Assembly (NCBI GenBank): GCA_977006965.1
Contig: OZ345364.1
Span: forward strand, 1,798,001-1,862,000
DNA: 64,000 bases
Reading direction: 5' to 3'
Source of the DNA: Phymatolithon calcareum
Lineage: Eukaryota; Rhodophyta; Florideophyceae; Hapalidiales
Part shown: piece after piece, positions 9,846-19,250 of the stretch
Layout of the letters: each line of letters begins with the position of its first letter
How positions within the stretch are numbered: the first letter of the stretch is position 1
Made by a program: the position numbers and the translations under genes
Notes under the pieces: generated by a model
The model's database searches: none
Seen by the model: only the letters and a program-made list of their open reading frames with translations
What the model was told of the DNA's origin: nothing

Positions 9846-10939
9846 GGTTGCCACGCGGATTCGGAAATTGCTTCGTTGAGTCGATTCGAATGGTCGATTG
9901 CAAAGAGGTTACTTACGCCCTTCTTTTGCAGGATACAGTACAGTATCGTGGAGAACAGATCAGGTGCGTTGACGGACGACAGAGTTGTGCTGGCAGGCCT
10001 CTCTGGTAAGTTCGCCGGCACGTGGTGCTCACCGTCGGGAAATGTTTGACACGTGTGCAAGCCAACGTGAATCAATACACATAAAATGTAATGCATTTTC
10101 TTAATTTGAAATGTACAAATAGAATTCTAATATTCCAACGCATAATTACATATCATCACACATTGTGATTTTCAATTTGCTTTCAAACGTGTCACCCGGC
10201 CGGCTGGGAACTCAAACTATGATACATGTGATATCAGCAGGGAATGCGGAAGACTTCAACAGGTGTCTTTTTGCATCACGTCGTTTCAAATGGAATCTAT
10301 GTTATAACATAAAAATAAGTGAAAAAGAAATCCAACTGTTATTGCTCGTTAGATTTTCTGGCCAATCAGATGCTCGTTCGCGTGAACCGGCAAACCAAAA
10401 AATCAACTTTCTATCAATTTAAATTGTTTGTCCTCACAGTCCCTTGTGGACATGGGAACGGCGCAAGATGGGCTCAGAATGAAGTTGATGCTATTGCTCT
10501 TCTGTATCTCGTCGAAACGCCCACTTTCGAGGCGAGCAATTTGAGCGCCACAATTCAAGGATTGTGGCACAGTGCATTCCGCTGCATGAGAACCGCGGGT
10601 TCTTGACGATCAGAACGAAATCTTTGTTCATCTCAAGCAAGACGAGATTGGAGATTTACATGTAGACCACCAGACCAGATCCAATTTATCCTGTACAGTA
10701 TAATGATCGTGAAAAGACCCCATTGAAAAGCATTCCATTGCGGAGGAGCGAAGTAGCGAAAATAAGCTTTGCGTGGCGCTCAAAATGATGGGTGAATCGG
10801 TTTGCGTCCCGCTGATCATGTAGCTGCTCCCCGCACTTCCAGAACTTCGACAACTCGAGCGGCTACCCACAATAAAATAAATGTTGCCAGTGGCGAGCCC
10901 ATACTCGAACCTTCAGCAGCCTGCCTGCGGAGAACTTTC
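9846..10939. other. Intergenic region without a recognisable gene
   Basis: This AT-rich spacer lies between the eIF2-gamma start and the 3' end of the B-box gene. The short frames present show no domain. The eIF2-gamma promoter must lie just right of 9845. Confidence 0.45.
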
Positions 10940-11290
10940 TTACTCCGCAGAGCTCTCGCGACTGAAGGAACTACCGGCAGTAGTGTCGTCGCTGCTGCTG
11001 CCGTGCCGATGCTTGGGTGCAGTCTTTTTGGATGATCGCGGACGACGCGACGGGCTTTTTTTATGCAGCCGCGAACGCGTCCCGCCCAGCTCCGATGTGC
11101 CTGACCGTTTCATCGCGTCACTGTCAGGCTTTGATTGAGATGGTTTATACACGCTGCGGCACTCCTGGCATAACGAGAACGTCCCGCTACTGCCGTGTCT
11201 CTGCGCACCGCAAGCAACAAAGCATGTCAGCACTGGACAGAGAGGGACTAGGAGGTGGGGATGCACAGAAAATAAGGAAGATATGAAATC

Positions 11291-11323
<33 letters not shown>

Positions 11324-11559
11324 TTGCTACGCACCTGGGCTGGACGGGTGCGGCAGACCTGGCACAACGCGAGTACTGCAGCGCAATGCGCCAGGTCAAA
11401 CGAGTTTGCGCATGCCGCTCCTGCATGTAACTTAAGTTTGCACTTTTTGCACGCACACTTGGAACAGTGGGCGCAGTACACGTCAGCGACCCCGCGCTCG
11501 CAGCCGTCGCACAGGGCCCGCACGACCTTGACGCGCAATTGACTCTGACGAGAAGACAT
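10940..11559 (-). CDS. Tandem B-box zinc-finger protein, two exons (intron 11201-11334)
   Basis: Exon 1 is 11559-11335 (75 codons from ATG) and exon 2 is 11200-10940, giving 161 residues. The intron (134 bp, phase 0) has donor CAG|GTGCGT and acceptor GCGCAG|AGA; neither reading frame alone makes a full domain. Joined, the protein has a first B-box-like finger (CDGC..YCAHC..CKKC..LH) at about 16-46. A second begins LCQVCRTRPAQ in exon 1 and ends SLCQECRSVYK in exon 2, matching the CxxC-x(n)-CxxC pattern of CONSTANS-type B-boxes. The C-terminus is basic and serine-rich. Such proteins act as transcriptional regulators, but there is no CCT domain here. The intron contains a (TCTG)n microsatellite. 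Splice sites are inferred, not proven. Confidence 0.68.
11291..11322. repeat. Tetranucleotide microsatellite (AGAC)8 inside a B-box gene intron
   Basis: There are eight perfect copies of AGAC on the plus strand (TCTG on the sense strand). If the intron were retained, the reading frame would run through it as a Cys-Leu-Ser-Val repeat. Confidence 0.95.
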
Positions 11560-12476
11560 GCTACCTTTCGACAGTGGATGGAGTGGGTCGTTGTGTTGGG
11601 GAATCTTTCCCTATGCCGGCGGAATGAGGAAGCGTGAGGACGGGTTCTTGTAGCGACTTGCCCCTGTAGGAAGCGACAAGGCGCTGATAAACAATGATAT
11701 ATCACTTGTGTGGCCCAGTCTTCGTGCCTATTAAATATCTTTGCTTTTCGCCAATCACCGTCGTTCATTGCGTCTCTTCGCGCATGAATCGTGCTAAGAT
11801 ATCCTGCCATTGTGACAGAGTCCCGAGATCTAGAAACGTCCCGCTTATTCGATTGACACGTCCCGCAATGAAAGCGCCACCATCCTGGCACGATACCGCC
11901 TTCCACGGTATACACTTCTTGCAGAGTTAATTTCCAGGATTTTACATTTTTTCAAAATATGCCCAATCAATGCAGCTCCTTTTGAAAAGAGTCCCCAAAA
12001 CAAACCTGCCCATTCGACAGCTTTGCACAAAATGTTATTCATCTTGAGAAATTTTTTCGCAAAAGTTATTGCCATGGTGAAATTAAATTATTTATCTTTT
12101 CTTCGACCACTAACCGATCGAAACCGCCACTCCGCTGAGAGCAGGGCAGTCGCGTCCAAAACCCTGATTCGGCTTTAAAGTGTAATCGCGCAGCCTCACT
12201 CACTCAGTCTGCACAGTTCCACCGATTTGACTTGCATGCATGACAAACCACGCTTTGATGGACATCCACGGCATACATTTTCGAACCGACATGGAAACTC
12301 GCTTCCAATTCGCATCACGACCTGCTTTATCTGTTGTGCCTGGAGTTGGCCCGCTCTACGTTTCTCATGTTCATTCTTTCCCGTATCATCAGCCGGAATG
12401 CGATTGCTGAACACCATTCACCAAACTCCCAACAGGAATTCGGGAATAGTACAGAAACCTAAATGACAAAACCGCT
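11560..12476. other. Intergenic region without a recognisable gene
   Basis: This stretch lies between the B-box start and the BET1 stop. No domain, RNA gene or repeat was recognised. Confidence 0.4.
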
Positions 12477-12985
12477 TTAAAGAAGAAGCAAGTAAATCAG
12501 AAAAAGAAAAAGGAATGCAAACACAAACAGAACGCACATATGGCTACCGGCACCCGACGATGTGAGCGCCCGGAGTGCTCGAATTGACGCCGAAAGCCGT
12601 TCCCCTGCGTTGTCAAAAGTGCTGTTCATTCCCTCCAGATATGCGTTCTGCCCGTTAACCTCATCCCCGATGTCCAACGCCAACTGTATCAATTTCCCCA
12701 TCGCACAGTCGCAACCAACCGAACGCAGACAGAAAAATATCAGTACCGATTCATCTGTCATTCGCATGTCACCGCAAGAATAGGTTAACCGATACATACA
12801 TGCCGCATACTGCTGACCTGTCCGTAGAGATTATCAACAGCCTCATGGTTTGCTGCTTCCATCTGCTCGGCTTCCACATTGACAGTCGCGGGTGGCGCGC
12901 CTCCTTTCCGCCCGAATAACAGTTCGCGTCGACGCTCATTGCCGGCGTCGCCGCCGCCCGTCCCGCTCGCGCGTGGTCGCAACAT
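12477..12985 (-). CDS. BET1: BET1-type Qc-SNARE, two exons (intron 12684-12799)
   Basis: Exon 1 is 12985-12800 (62 residues) and exon 2 is 12683-12477 (68 residues), giving 130 residues, the normal size for BET1. The intron is 116 bp and phase 0, with donor CAT|GTATGT and acceptor GATACAG|TTG. Joining the exons restores the SNARE heptads across the junction (VSSMRH then LALDIGDEVNGQN). The motif then continues to YLEGMNSTFD and a C-terminal membrane anchor (CVLFVFAFLFLFLIYLLLL). BET1 is a tail-anchored SNARE of ER-to-Golgi vesicle fusion. The minus-strand frame is also open for 104 codons upstream of the chosen ATG (to 13297). That part is Cys-rich, unlike any BET1 I know, and was left out. 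Confidence 0.82.
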
Positions 12986-13706
12986 CCTGACGCCGCTTTT
13001 CGTCTGTTCCTTGAAAAATGCTCCCTGCCGACCGCAAACAAGCTCACTCCATGCGCGCCTGTCGCACGCACAATCTAGACGAATGCACTGCTCGCAGCGT
13101 TGATAGCAATGTCCCTCGTTCCTTTCTTGACGCAATTCGATGACGAGCTCTTGTGAGAGTTGTGTACCTTCACGATATCTTGTCGTGTTCGGAAATTGTT
13201 CAAGTTGACTGTCCAATTCAATGTGACAATCAACTATGTGCAGTAGGATATGATATGTGCGATCCAAAAATTCTGAGATATGGTGGCACGCGTGCATAGC
13301 AAGCCACTTTCGCAGCTGACAGTAAAAACTGGCTGACGGAAAAGAAGACTAAAAAATTGCGTCCTCCTGAAGGACTTCTGCAGCTAGCTGGGGCGACACC
13401 AGTGCCGTCTGCTCGGCGGGAACCGACAGTGGCTGCGTTGTACAGTACATGGGCGACCTACCGATAGTACACGTGTAATCGTACGTGCTTTCGTGGCCGC
13501 GCTTCGACTGCATGCAGGACGACTCTCTCGCGGCAGTCGGCAGGCGTCGGCAAGAAAGCGGTGGAGATTTCGCACACGTGTACCGCTCTTCAAGAGAACG
13601 CCGACATTCGGCTAACATTTTTGCATTCGCACCACAGGCAACGCAAGCAAGAAAGTGCGCCGGAGGAAGGGCGCGCAAGGTTGCGCTTGCCGCGTTCCAT
13701 GCCGCC
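12986..13706. other. Divergent spacer between BET1 and ADA2, with open frames
   Basis: This is a shared upstream region for two genes transcribed away from each other. It contains a minus-strand ATG frame from 13297 that reads in phase into BET1, and a plus-strand extension of the ADA2 frame (ATG at 13512). Neither extension has a recognisable domain, and both could be chance open frames in GC-rich DNA. Confidence 0.4.
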
Positions 13707-14921
13707 ATGTCGCGGCGGCGTAGCCGCGGCTCGCTGCCGGGCGGTCGCCTCGGAGGACCGTCATCTCCTCGCGGTCCTTTTTGCACATATTGCTCCCGCT
13801 CGCTTTTCATCGAGCCTGCACACGTCCGTTGCGCCCATCCTGCCTGCAACGGTGCTCGGTTTTGCGCCGATTGCTATTCGGTCGGTGCCGCGTTGCAACC
13901 GCACGAGGGGAACCATCCTTACGTTGTGGTGGAACAACTCGATCGCCCGTTTTTAGCACCTGATTGGAACGCTGAGGATGAGATGCGTCTCATTGACGCG
14001 ATTGCCGCCCATGGACCGGATAATTGGGCGGCCGTTGGTGCTACACTTGGACGTAGTGCGCGTAAGTGTGAGACACACTATAATGCCGTCTATCTCGACC
14101 ATGAGAAGGCACCTTTACCGGAAGGGGTATGGATGCAAACTTCACCGCGAAGTGGTGCTACCCCAAGCCCGAGCCCCAGTCCGTGTCCTAGCCCGATGCC
14201 GATGGTTGGGGTGGCGAAAAAGGCACCGATGCGACGGAAAGCTGGAGCGAATGAAACTGGCGATGTTGAGGATTTTGCTGAAGACTTTATTGCCGACATT
14301 GAGATTAGTGAGGACGATTCAGAGGAGATTGTTTTCCTCAAGACAAGGTTGTTGGAAATGTATAATGAGCGATTGGTGTTGCGTGAAGCAGTGAAGCAAT
14401 ATGTTTTGGATAATGGACCAGGTTCTTTTTCCAAGGCTATGGCAAACACCAAGAAGTCTAAGCGAATCACGCGGGAGGAAAAGGCATTTTTGTCTGGATT
14501 GCAAGTGTTTGAAAAGGTGTTTACGAGAACGCAGATGAAGTACTTTGAGAGATCTGCTGTTCGAGGTTTGCGCATTGGCAAGGAACTGGACAAGCTTTTA
14601 TGGGACCATAAGTCTCATGGAGTATTTAACAATCAGGGAGGATCGAACAACTCTGGCGACACCGGCGTCAAGATGGAGGATGTGGAGAATGGGAAGGCGA
14701 ACTTTTTTGATGATCGGCAGGACGCCCAAGTTGGTGCGACGGCAGCACCAAAGCGGCGAGGCCCGGGTCGGCCGCCTAAGAAGGCGAGGAAGAGCGGAAA
14801 CCTGATACCACGTCTTTCAGTTGGCAATGGGCAAGTTGAGGTGCAGTCTATCATACCGAAAAACACTAATCATGGCAACTTTGCGTATATTATTTTGAAA
14901 AGTGTAAACAGTTTAACGTAA
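13707..14921 (+). CDS. ADA2: Transcriptional adaptor ADA2 (SAGA-type co-activator), with AT-hook
   Basis: ADA2 is the co-activator that stimulates the GCN5 acetyltransferase. From ATG 13707 the protein has 404 residues. The ZZ zinc finger uses Cys26, Cys29, Cys42, Cys47, Cys53, Cys56 and the HEGNH histidines. The SANT/Myb domain is at about 84-130 (PDWNAEDEMRLIDAI..HGPDNW..VGATLGRS..CETHY). A Pro-Ser run follows, then the ADA2-specific region (ADIEISEDDSEE..LLEMYNERLVLREAVKQY). A basic AT-hook, KRRGPGRPPKKARK, lies near residue 350. The C-terminal SWIRM domain usual in ADA2 is not visible. An earlier ATG at 13512 is in frame and would add 65 residues of low-complexity sequence. It is intronless. 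Confidence 0.88.
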   Translation: MSRRRSRGSLPGGRLGGPSSPRGPFCTYCSRSLFIEPAHVRCAHPACNGARFCADCYSVGAALQPHEGNHPYVVVEQLDRPFLAPDWNAEDEMRLIDAIAAHGPDNWAAVGATLGRSARKCETHYNAVYLDHEKAPLPEGVWMQTSPRSGATPSPSPSPCPSPMPMVGVAKKAPMRRKAGANETGDVEDFAEDFIADIEISEDDSEEIVFLKTRLLEMYNERLVLREAVKQYVLDNGPGSFSKAMANTKKSKRITREEKAFLSGLQVFEKVFTRTQMKYFERSAVRGLRIGKELDKLLWDHKSHGVFNNQGGSNNSGDTGVKMEDVENGKANFFDDRQDAQVGATAAPKRRGPGRPPKKARKSGNLIPRLSVGNGQVEVQSIIPKNTNHGNFAYIILKSVNSLT

Positions 14922-16849
14922 ATCAAATAACCAAAAAATACATCCTTGGCAATTTGCTTCTGAAACTTCTGTAAACTTTTAGAATCCGTACCCAATCTTC
15001 CACTAGTATTTGCAATACATCAGATGTTTGTGACATACTCCGCCTTTTCAATGGTTGTCGCACATACAGGTCTCCAGCTGTGGGGTTTAGAACACCTCGT
15101 CTCAAAACGATTCGTTTCGCCTAGACCATTATTGCAGACTGCAGAAAGAGCCTCGTCGGAAAGAATCCACCCTCGAAACAGTAATTTACCCGCACCGACC
15201 CCTACTTGAAGACCACGACGATTCCGACTTATTCCATTAATTGAAGAAAAGCTAGAAACAACTGTTTTTTTTACCGAGAAGCACCTTGCTCTTGTCACAT
15301 TTGTATGAAGCGCGCCTTGACTGAATTTGGGTTGTGCAAATACGCAGCCCCGGTTACTCTGCAGAAATCCACAACGGTGTCAATGTATTTATATAGTTCA
15401 TGGTCTTTCCAGAACGTGCCCACGATACGTGCATGAATGTCTGAGCTGCTGGCACCAGTCCGACAGCTATGGGCACCATTAAAGTCGTCCAGCATTACGA
15501 CAGAGAGGCAATTTGTCTACAGTAAGCGGCAATCTTACCTTCGCACACCGCTGCAGTCCATTCAAGTTCAGAAGATTTGTTTAAGTTTCACTGTCATCTT
15601 CGGAAACTATATTGAATTCCCTGCCACTTGGTCACTCATCCTTTCATGGATGAACGAATGCGCATGAGTAATTGTCAACTGGACGAACATGGTAGGCGCC
15701 GCTGCCACGTTGTGAGACAAAATATGTCAGTCTACCAGCAGTTCACTCGGTGACACACCTGCTTACAGTAGCTGCAAGAGAGCCCAGCTGTTAGACTTCG
15801 TCTTTCTCCACAAAACGACAGTTTCGAATTGTCACTATATTCGTCGGCTTTGGCGGAGTAGAGTTGTCCTTTTCCCGTTTTCCCTACATCGCAGCGAACT
15901 CAGCGGCCAAGTCGTCAACGCTGAGGTCACCCATGTGTGTCACAACAGGGCAAGCGTACGTGTATACGATTTCATCCCTAATCACCGCAGCTTCGTCGCA
16001 ATTGCACTTTGTTTCATCGTAGGAAAAGGATACCTTGTCACCGTGCTCACAACTATTACCAATGCGCCAGCATTCGTCGTCCTTGCATAGCATCGCAAGC
16101 AACAACACAAGCTTTTTCGTTGTATTGCCATGACGACCCGCATAAGAAAGGGACCGGTGTATGACGCTGCGCTCTATACCGCGCTCTGCACAGTGCGCAT
16201 TAGCAACTGACAAAAGACTGCACAACGCGCAATGCTGCCCAGCGGAACCATAATCCCTCTTCCGCTGTCCAGTACGGAAATCGCGATGGACCCAGTGGGC
16301 AACATTGCCTTTTCGTTGCAAAGCAGACCATTATCGTAGCCTTGTTGCCATGCCGAGAAAATGGTGCAAATCGTTTGACAGGCTATTCTCCAAAATGTGT
16401 TTGGAAGAATGCATGGAAGTAATTGTACATTCTTAAAACCTTCAATTTCACAAACCGCAATGAAGATCGCTTTTATATATGACCGAATCTCTGCTCGCCT
16501 CGTGCCGAGAATTTTATGCAGGGAGAAAACGGATCACGAGGTTGCGGAGGGAATCCACCACGACTGGTGTCTTTGAGATCAATACTTTCGCAATGCAAGC
16601 CTCTTGCCGGCGACCTCTTTCCTCTTACATTTCTCTCGGGCAAGCGGCGACGGAGATACGACTGAGTACTCAAGCCACGGGATGCCTTTAGAACGCACGT
16701 ACCGGTGTTTTTCTTGGAAGGGCTTAGGTTTTTGCTTTGCATATGAAGAAAAATTGTCTTGAGTGCTCGCAAATTTCAATCACGCCGTCTGGTTTCGTTT
16801 GGGCCCAGTAATCGCATATGCTGTTTCGCTTTGCGGCAGCACCAATGGT
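14922..16849. other. Convergent spacer, no secure gene
   Basis: This lies between the ADA2 stop and the CTNNBL1 stop. Apart from the doubtful Cys-rich frame listed separately, nothing recognisable is present. Confidence 0.4.
15884..16321 (-). CDS. Possible small Cys-rich protein, unrecognised
   Basis: This open frame encodes 145 residues from a TTG at 16321, or 69 from the only late ATG at 16093. Its last 70 residues are rich in Cys and acidic residues (KDDECWRIGNSCEHGD, KCNCDEAAV, YACPVVTHMGD), and a short hydrophobic run KKLVLLLAML precedes them. That would fit a small secreted or metal-binding protein, possibly as the last exon of a spliced gene. I do not recognise a family, and chance is quite possible. 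Confidence 0.22.
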   Translation of the reverse strand: MQRKGNVAHWVHRDFRTGQRKRDYGSAGQHCALCSLLSVANAHCAERGIERSVIHRSLSYAGRHGNTTKKLVLLLAMLCKDDECWRIGNSCEHGDKVSFSYDETKCNCDEAAVIRDEIVYTYACPVVTHMGDLSVDDLAAEFAAM

Positions 16850-18469
16850 TCACACCTCGGATGCTCCCTTCTTAGATTGAGGATCAACTGCCACGCGTAG
16901 TAGCCGTTTCAGTCTCGCCTGCTCCACACTTCGAGACTTTAGTGCCTCCGCACTCCCATCAGCAGCCTCAATGCTGTTTGAATACTCCATCACCGCGTCA
17001 TAAACTAGCCGCTGGGAGAGTCCGAATGATGGCAGTGAGTCACGCAACGCCTGTTTCTGCTCCACAGGCCCATCCGCAAGAACCTGTGTCAAAAGGACAG
17101 CGCTCAATTGCACAATGAAAAGCCCCGCATCCAAACGCTCTAAATACAACAGTTCGCTTTCTTGCGGGTCCTTCGCCGGTGCCCGCATATCCTTTGTCCG
17201 CTTCACTTCATTGGTGAGTAAATATTGCCTGTCCGATCCAGGAATAGAATCAACGGCCGCAGCATATGTCTTATAAATATGCAAAAGCTTACTCATTTTC
17301 ACACCTTTGCCTTCCCAAAACTTGTACAGCAGTCGATCCAATGAATCTTTTTCAGCATAGCGGAAGAGGCTGAACAAAGCCCCCAAAACATGTTCAGTTG
17401 CACTCTTAATCTCATCCGCCGATCGCGAGCGCTTCTTGCCCTTCCTACTCCCCGCTTCGTCGCCGTCAATTTTCATGAATACGGCAAAAAGAACACCGAC
17501 AATCCCCGCCTCGAATGCACGACTAACAGCGTATCTGCACCCCATGCAAGCAAAGTCAATCACCTTCACTGCCGAACCGCGGAGATCGCGGCTTTTGCGC
17601 GCAAAGTGCAGCATAAGCTCGACGCCGTCCGCTTCCACAAACTGCCGCTTGGCATCCTCCCCTGCAAGTAGCGCGGAACAGAGTACACCAAGAATATTCT
17701 GAGCCATCTCTGCCTCTTCGGCGTTGCTCGGCGCCCGCGATACGTATATCGCCGCCGCGTCGACAAGTGCGCGCACCGCCTCCACCTGCACGGCCTTGGC
17801 GCGATTCTCCGACGAGTCTTGCAGAAGAAGCGCGAGTAGCTCGACGGCGCCCTGCGCCACGGACACTCGTGCCTCTGAAACCGCGGCAGCCAGTGGAACA
17901 TCAAGCACTTTAAGAGCTTTCGAACAATGCCCCACGACATCGGTACGCGTGCCAAGCTGCAATGCCTCCGGCAGAATATCAAGTGCATTTTCAAACACGG
18001 CGAGCCCATGTGCAAAAGTGTCCGCGAGTGCCGGGTCAACAGCGAGTTGGTCCGAAACGACAAAAGTGGCGAGAACGGTGAGCACGGCGTCGAAAGCGTC
18101 GCACGATATGAGCGCGTCGTAAAGGGCGCGGTAGTCTGCGATGCGCGATTCGCCTTCGGTATTCGTGAGATCGTCGAGTACGCGCAATGCGGCGGTCACG
18201 ACGTCGACGTTCGGATGTGCAAGCACGTCTACAAGCATGGTTACGCCACCGGCGCGTACAAATGCAGGGTAGAGCGATGGCGCGGCGGCAATGGAGGAAA
18301 GGGATAGCGTTGCATCGTGCAGTTCGAGCTCGGACGCCTCGAATTTTAATGGCGCATCCGCGTGCAGCTCGCGCAGGCGCGTGTTCAATCCGCTCGCACG
18401 CTTCAGAGACTGTAGTTGCTTGTGCAGGCCGCGCGATATTGGCTGCGGCGGCCGTGAAGAAGACGCCAT
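16850..18469 (-). CDS. CTNNBL1: Beta-catenin-like protein 1 (CTNNBL1), spliceosome-associated ARM protein
   Basis: This 539-residue nuclear armadillo-repeat protein (human is 563) associates with the PRP19/CDC5L complex of the spliceosome. The call rests on the N-terminal RALYDALISC..FDAVL helices, the AGGVTMLVDVLAHPNVDV repeat, the region around KMSKLLHIYKTY, and the conserved RLDAGLFIVQ helix near residue 450. Small NLS-like basic stretches (KGKKRSRS) lie near residue 345. The start is the ATG at 18469 and there is no intron. The coding region is clearly more GC-rich than its flanks. The 5' end faces a ~230-bp spacer before retroelement debris begins. Confidence 0.9.
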   Translation of the reverse strand: MASSSRPPQPISRGLHKQLQSLKRASGLNTRLRELHADAPLKFEASELELHDATLSLSSIAAAPSLYPAFVRAGGVTMLVDVLAHPNVDVVTAALRVLDDLTNTEGESRIADYRALYDALISCDAFDAVLTVLATFVVSDQLAVDPALADTFAHGLAVFENALDILPEALQLGTRTDVVGHCSKALKVLDVPLAAAVSEARVSVAQGAVELLALLLQDSSENRAKAVQVEAVRALVDAAAIYVSRAPSNAEEAEMAQNILGVLCSALLAGEDAKRQFVEADGVELMLHFARKSRDLRGSAVKVIDFACMGCRYAVSRAFEAGIVGVLFAVFMKIDGDEAGSRKGKKRSRSADEIKSATEHVLGALFSLFRYAEKDSLDRLLYKFWEGKGVKMSKLLHIYKTYAAAVDSIPGSDRQYLLTNEVKRTKDMRAPAKDPQESELLYLERLDAGLFIVQLSAVLLTQVLADGPVEQKQALRDSLPSFGLSQRLVYDAVMEYSNSIEAADGSAEALKSRSVEQARLKRLLRVAVDPQSKKGASEV

Positions 18470-18699
18470 TTTCGATGCCGGATGGCCGGTGACGCACCGA
18501 CGGGAGCGAATGTGGCATCGACTCCGACGGAGGGGAACAGTTCATTGATGCACATTCTTTGATGCTTGGTGCATCAAAATCACAACTTCAGCTCCAAAAT
18601 GCCCAATTAATTAATGCCACGTGCTCTGCATAACGTCATGGCTCATGAGCATCGATGAAGAAACTACTGTATATGATACAGCACGCAAGGTTGATCAAT

Positions 18700-19250
18700 A
18701 AGAATCGCTTGCGAGTCTGGACCTCAGCACAAGCAAAGCTAAAGAACCAAACGGGACTATGATTTCAAATGGCTTTGCATGGATTTCCCTGTTCAAACAA
18801 GAAGAGATCACTAGAGGTGACCGTTCAAGTCTGGAAGACGGAATAAGTTGGGCGGCCAGTAAAAGTTCCCATAGAAAAGCCAAACAACATACCAGGATCC
18901 TGGTCTGTTGTTTGGCTTTTCTATATATCAGGGGCAGAACTGCGCAGTTGAGATGCTTAAACGCAATTTTCAACAGAGCCCTGCTGTGGAAAAAATCGAC
19001 TTTAGCAACGTGCTTTGGATCCACTGCAGTGATTGAGCTTGTGGTGCTCTAACGCACGCTACGGCCCACGCAGATGGACATGGAGACGGAATATGAATGA
19101 AAACGACTTCTCGGACTCTCACGGGAAGAGAATTTCGAATTAAGTGCAGTATATGTTAGCAGAATAGAGCGTGTTCGGTATGCAAGACAGCGAGAAGCCA
19201 CCCTGTCACGCAAACTGAGGTTTTCGGAGCTCTTAATATAAAACAACGTA
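18700..19250 (+). mobile_element. Fragment of the same retroelement that is nested at 32227-32674
   Basis: From about 18925 the sequence matches 32340-32650: CAGTTGAGATGC, TTTTCAACAGAG, and a frame with ETEYE and a C-terminal REA.L...LR..ELL followed by a TTTTAAxATAAAA-like tail. Here the frame has stops after VVL and ETEYE. The part 18700-18870 matches only weakly. No flanking duplication was found. Confidence 0.55.
18871..18924. repeat. 54-bp palindrome with one mismatch
   Basis: Arms 18871-18897 and 18898-18924 are 27 bp each. They meet at GGATCC and differ at one pair (ATACC against GGTCT). The arms contain GAAAAGCCAAACAACA and its complement. Confidence 0.88.

Noticed and set aside
11289-11915. 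Longer minus-strand ORF overlapping the B-box gene
   Set aside because: Different phase from the Cys-patterned frame; open mainly because of GC content and the microsatellite.
13349-13849. Minus-strand ORF opposite ADA2
   Set aside because: It lies antisense to the GC-rich ADA2 5' region and has no domain; a shadow frame.
18700-18870. Separate gene upstream of the retroelement fragment
   Set aside because: Only short frames; weak similarity to the 5' part of the nested element explains it better.
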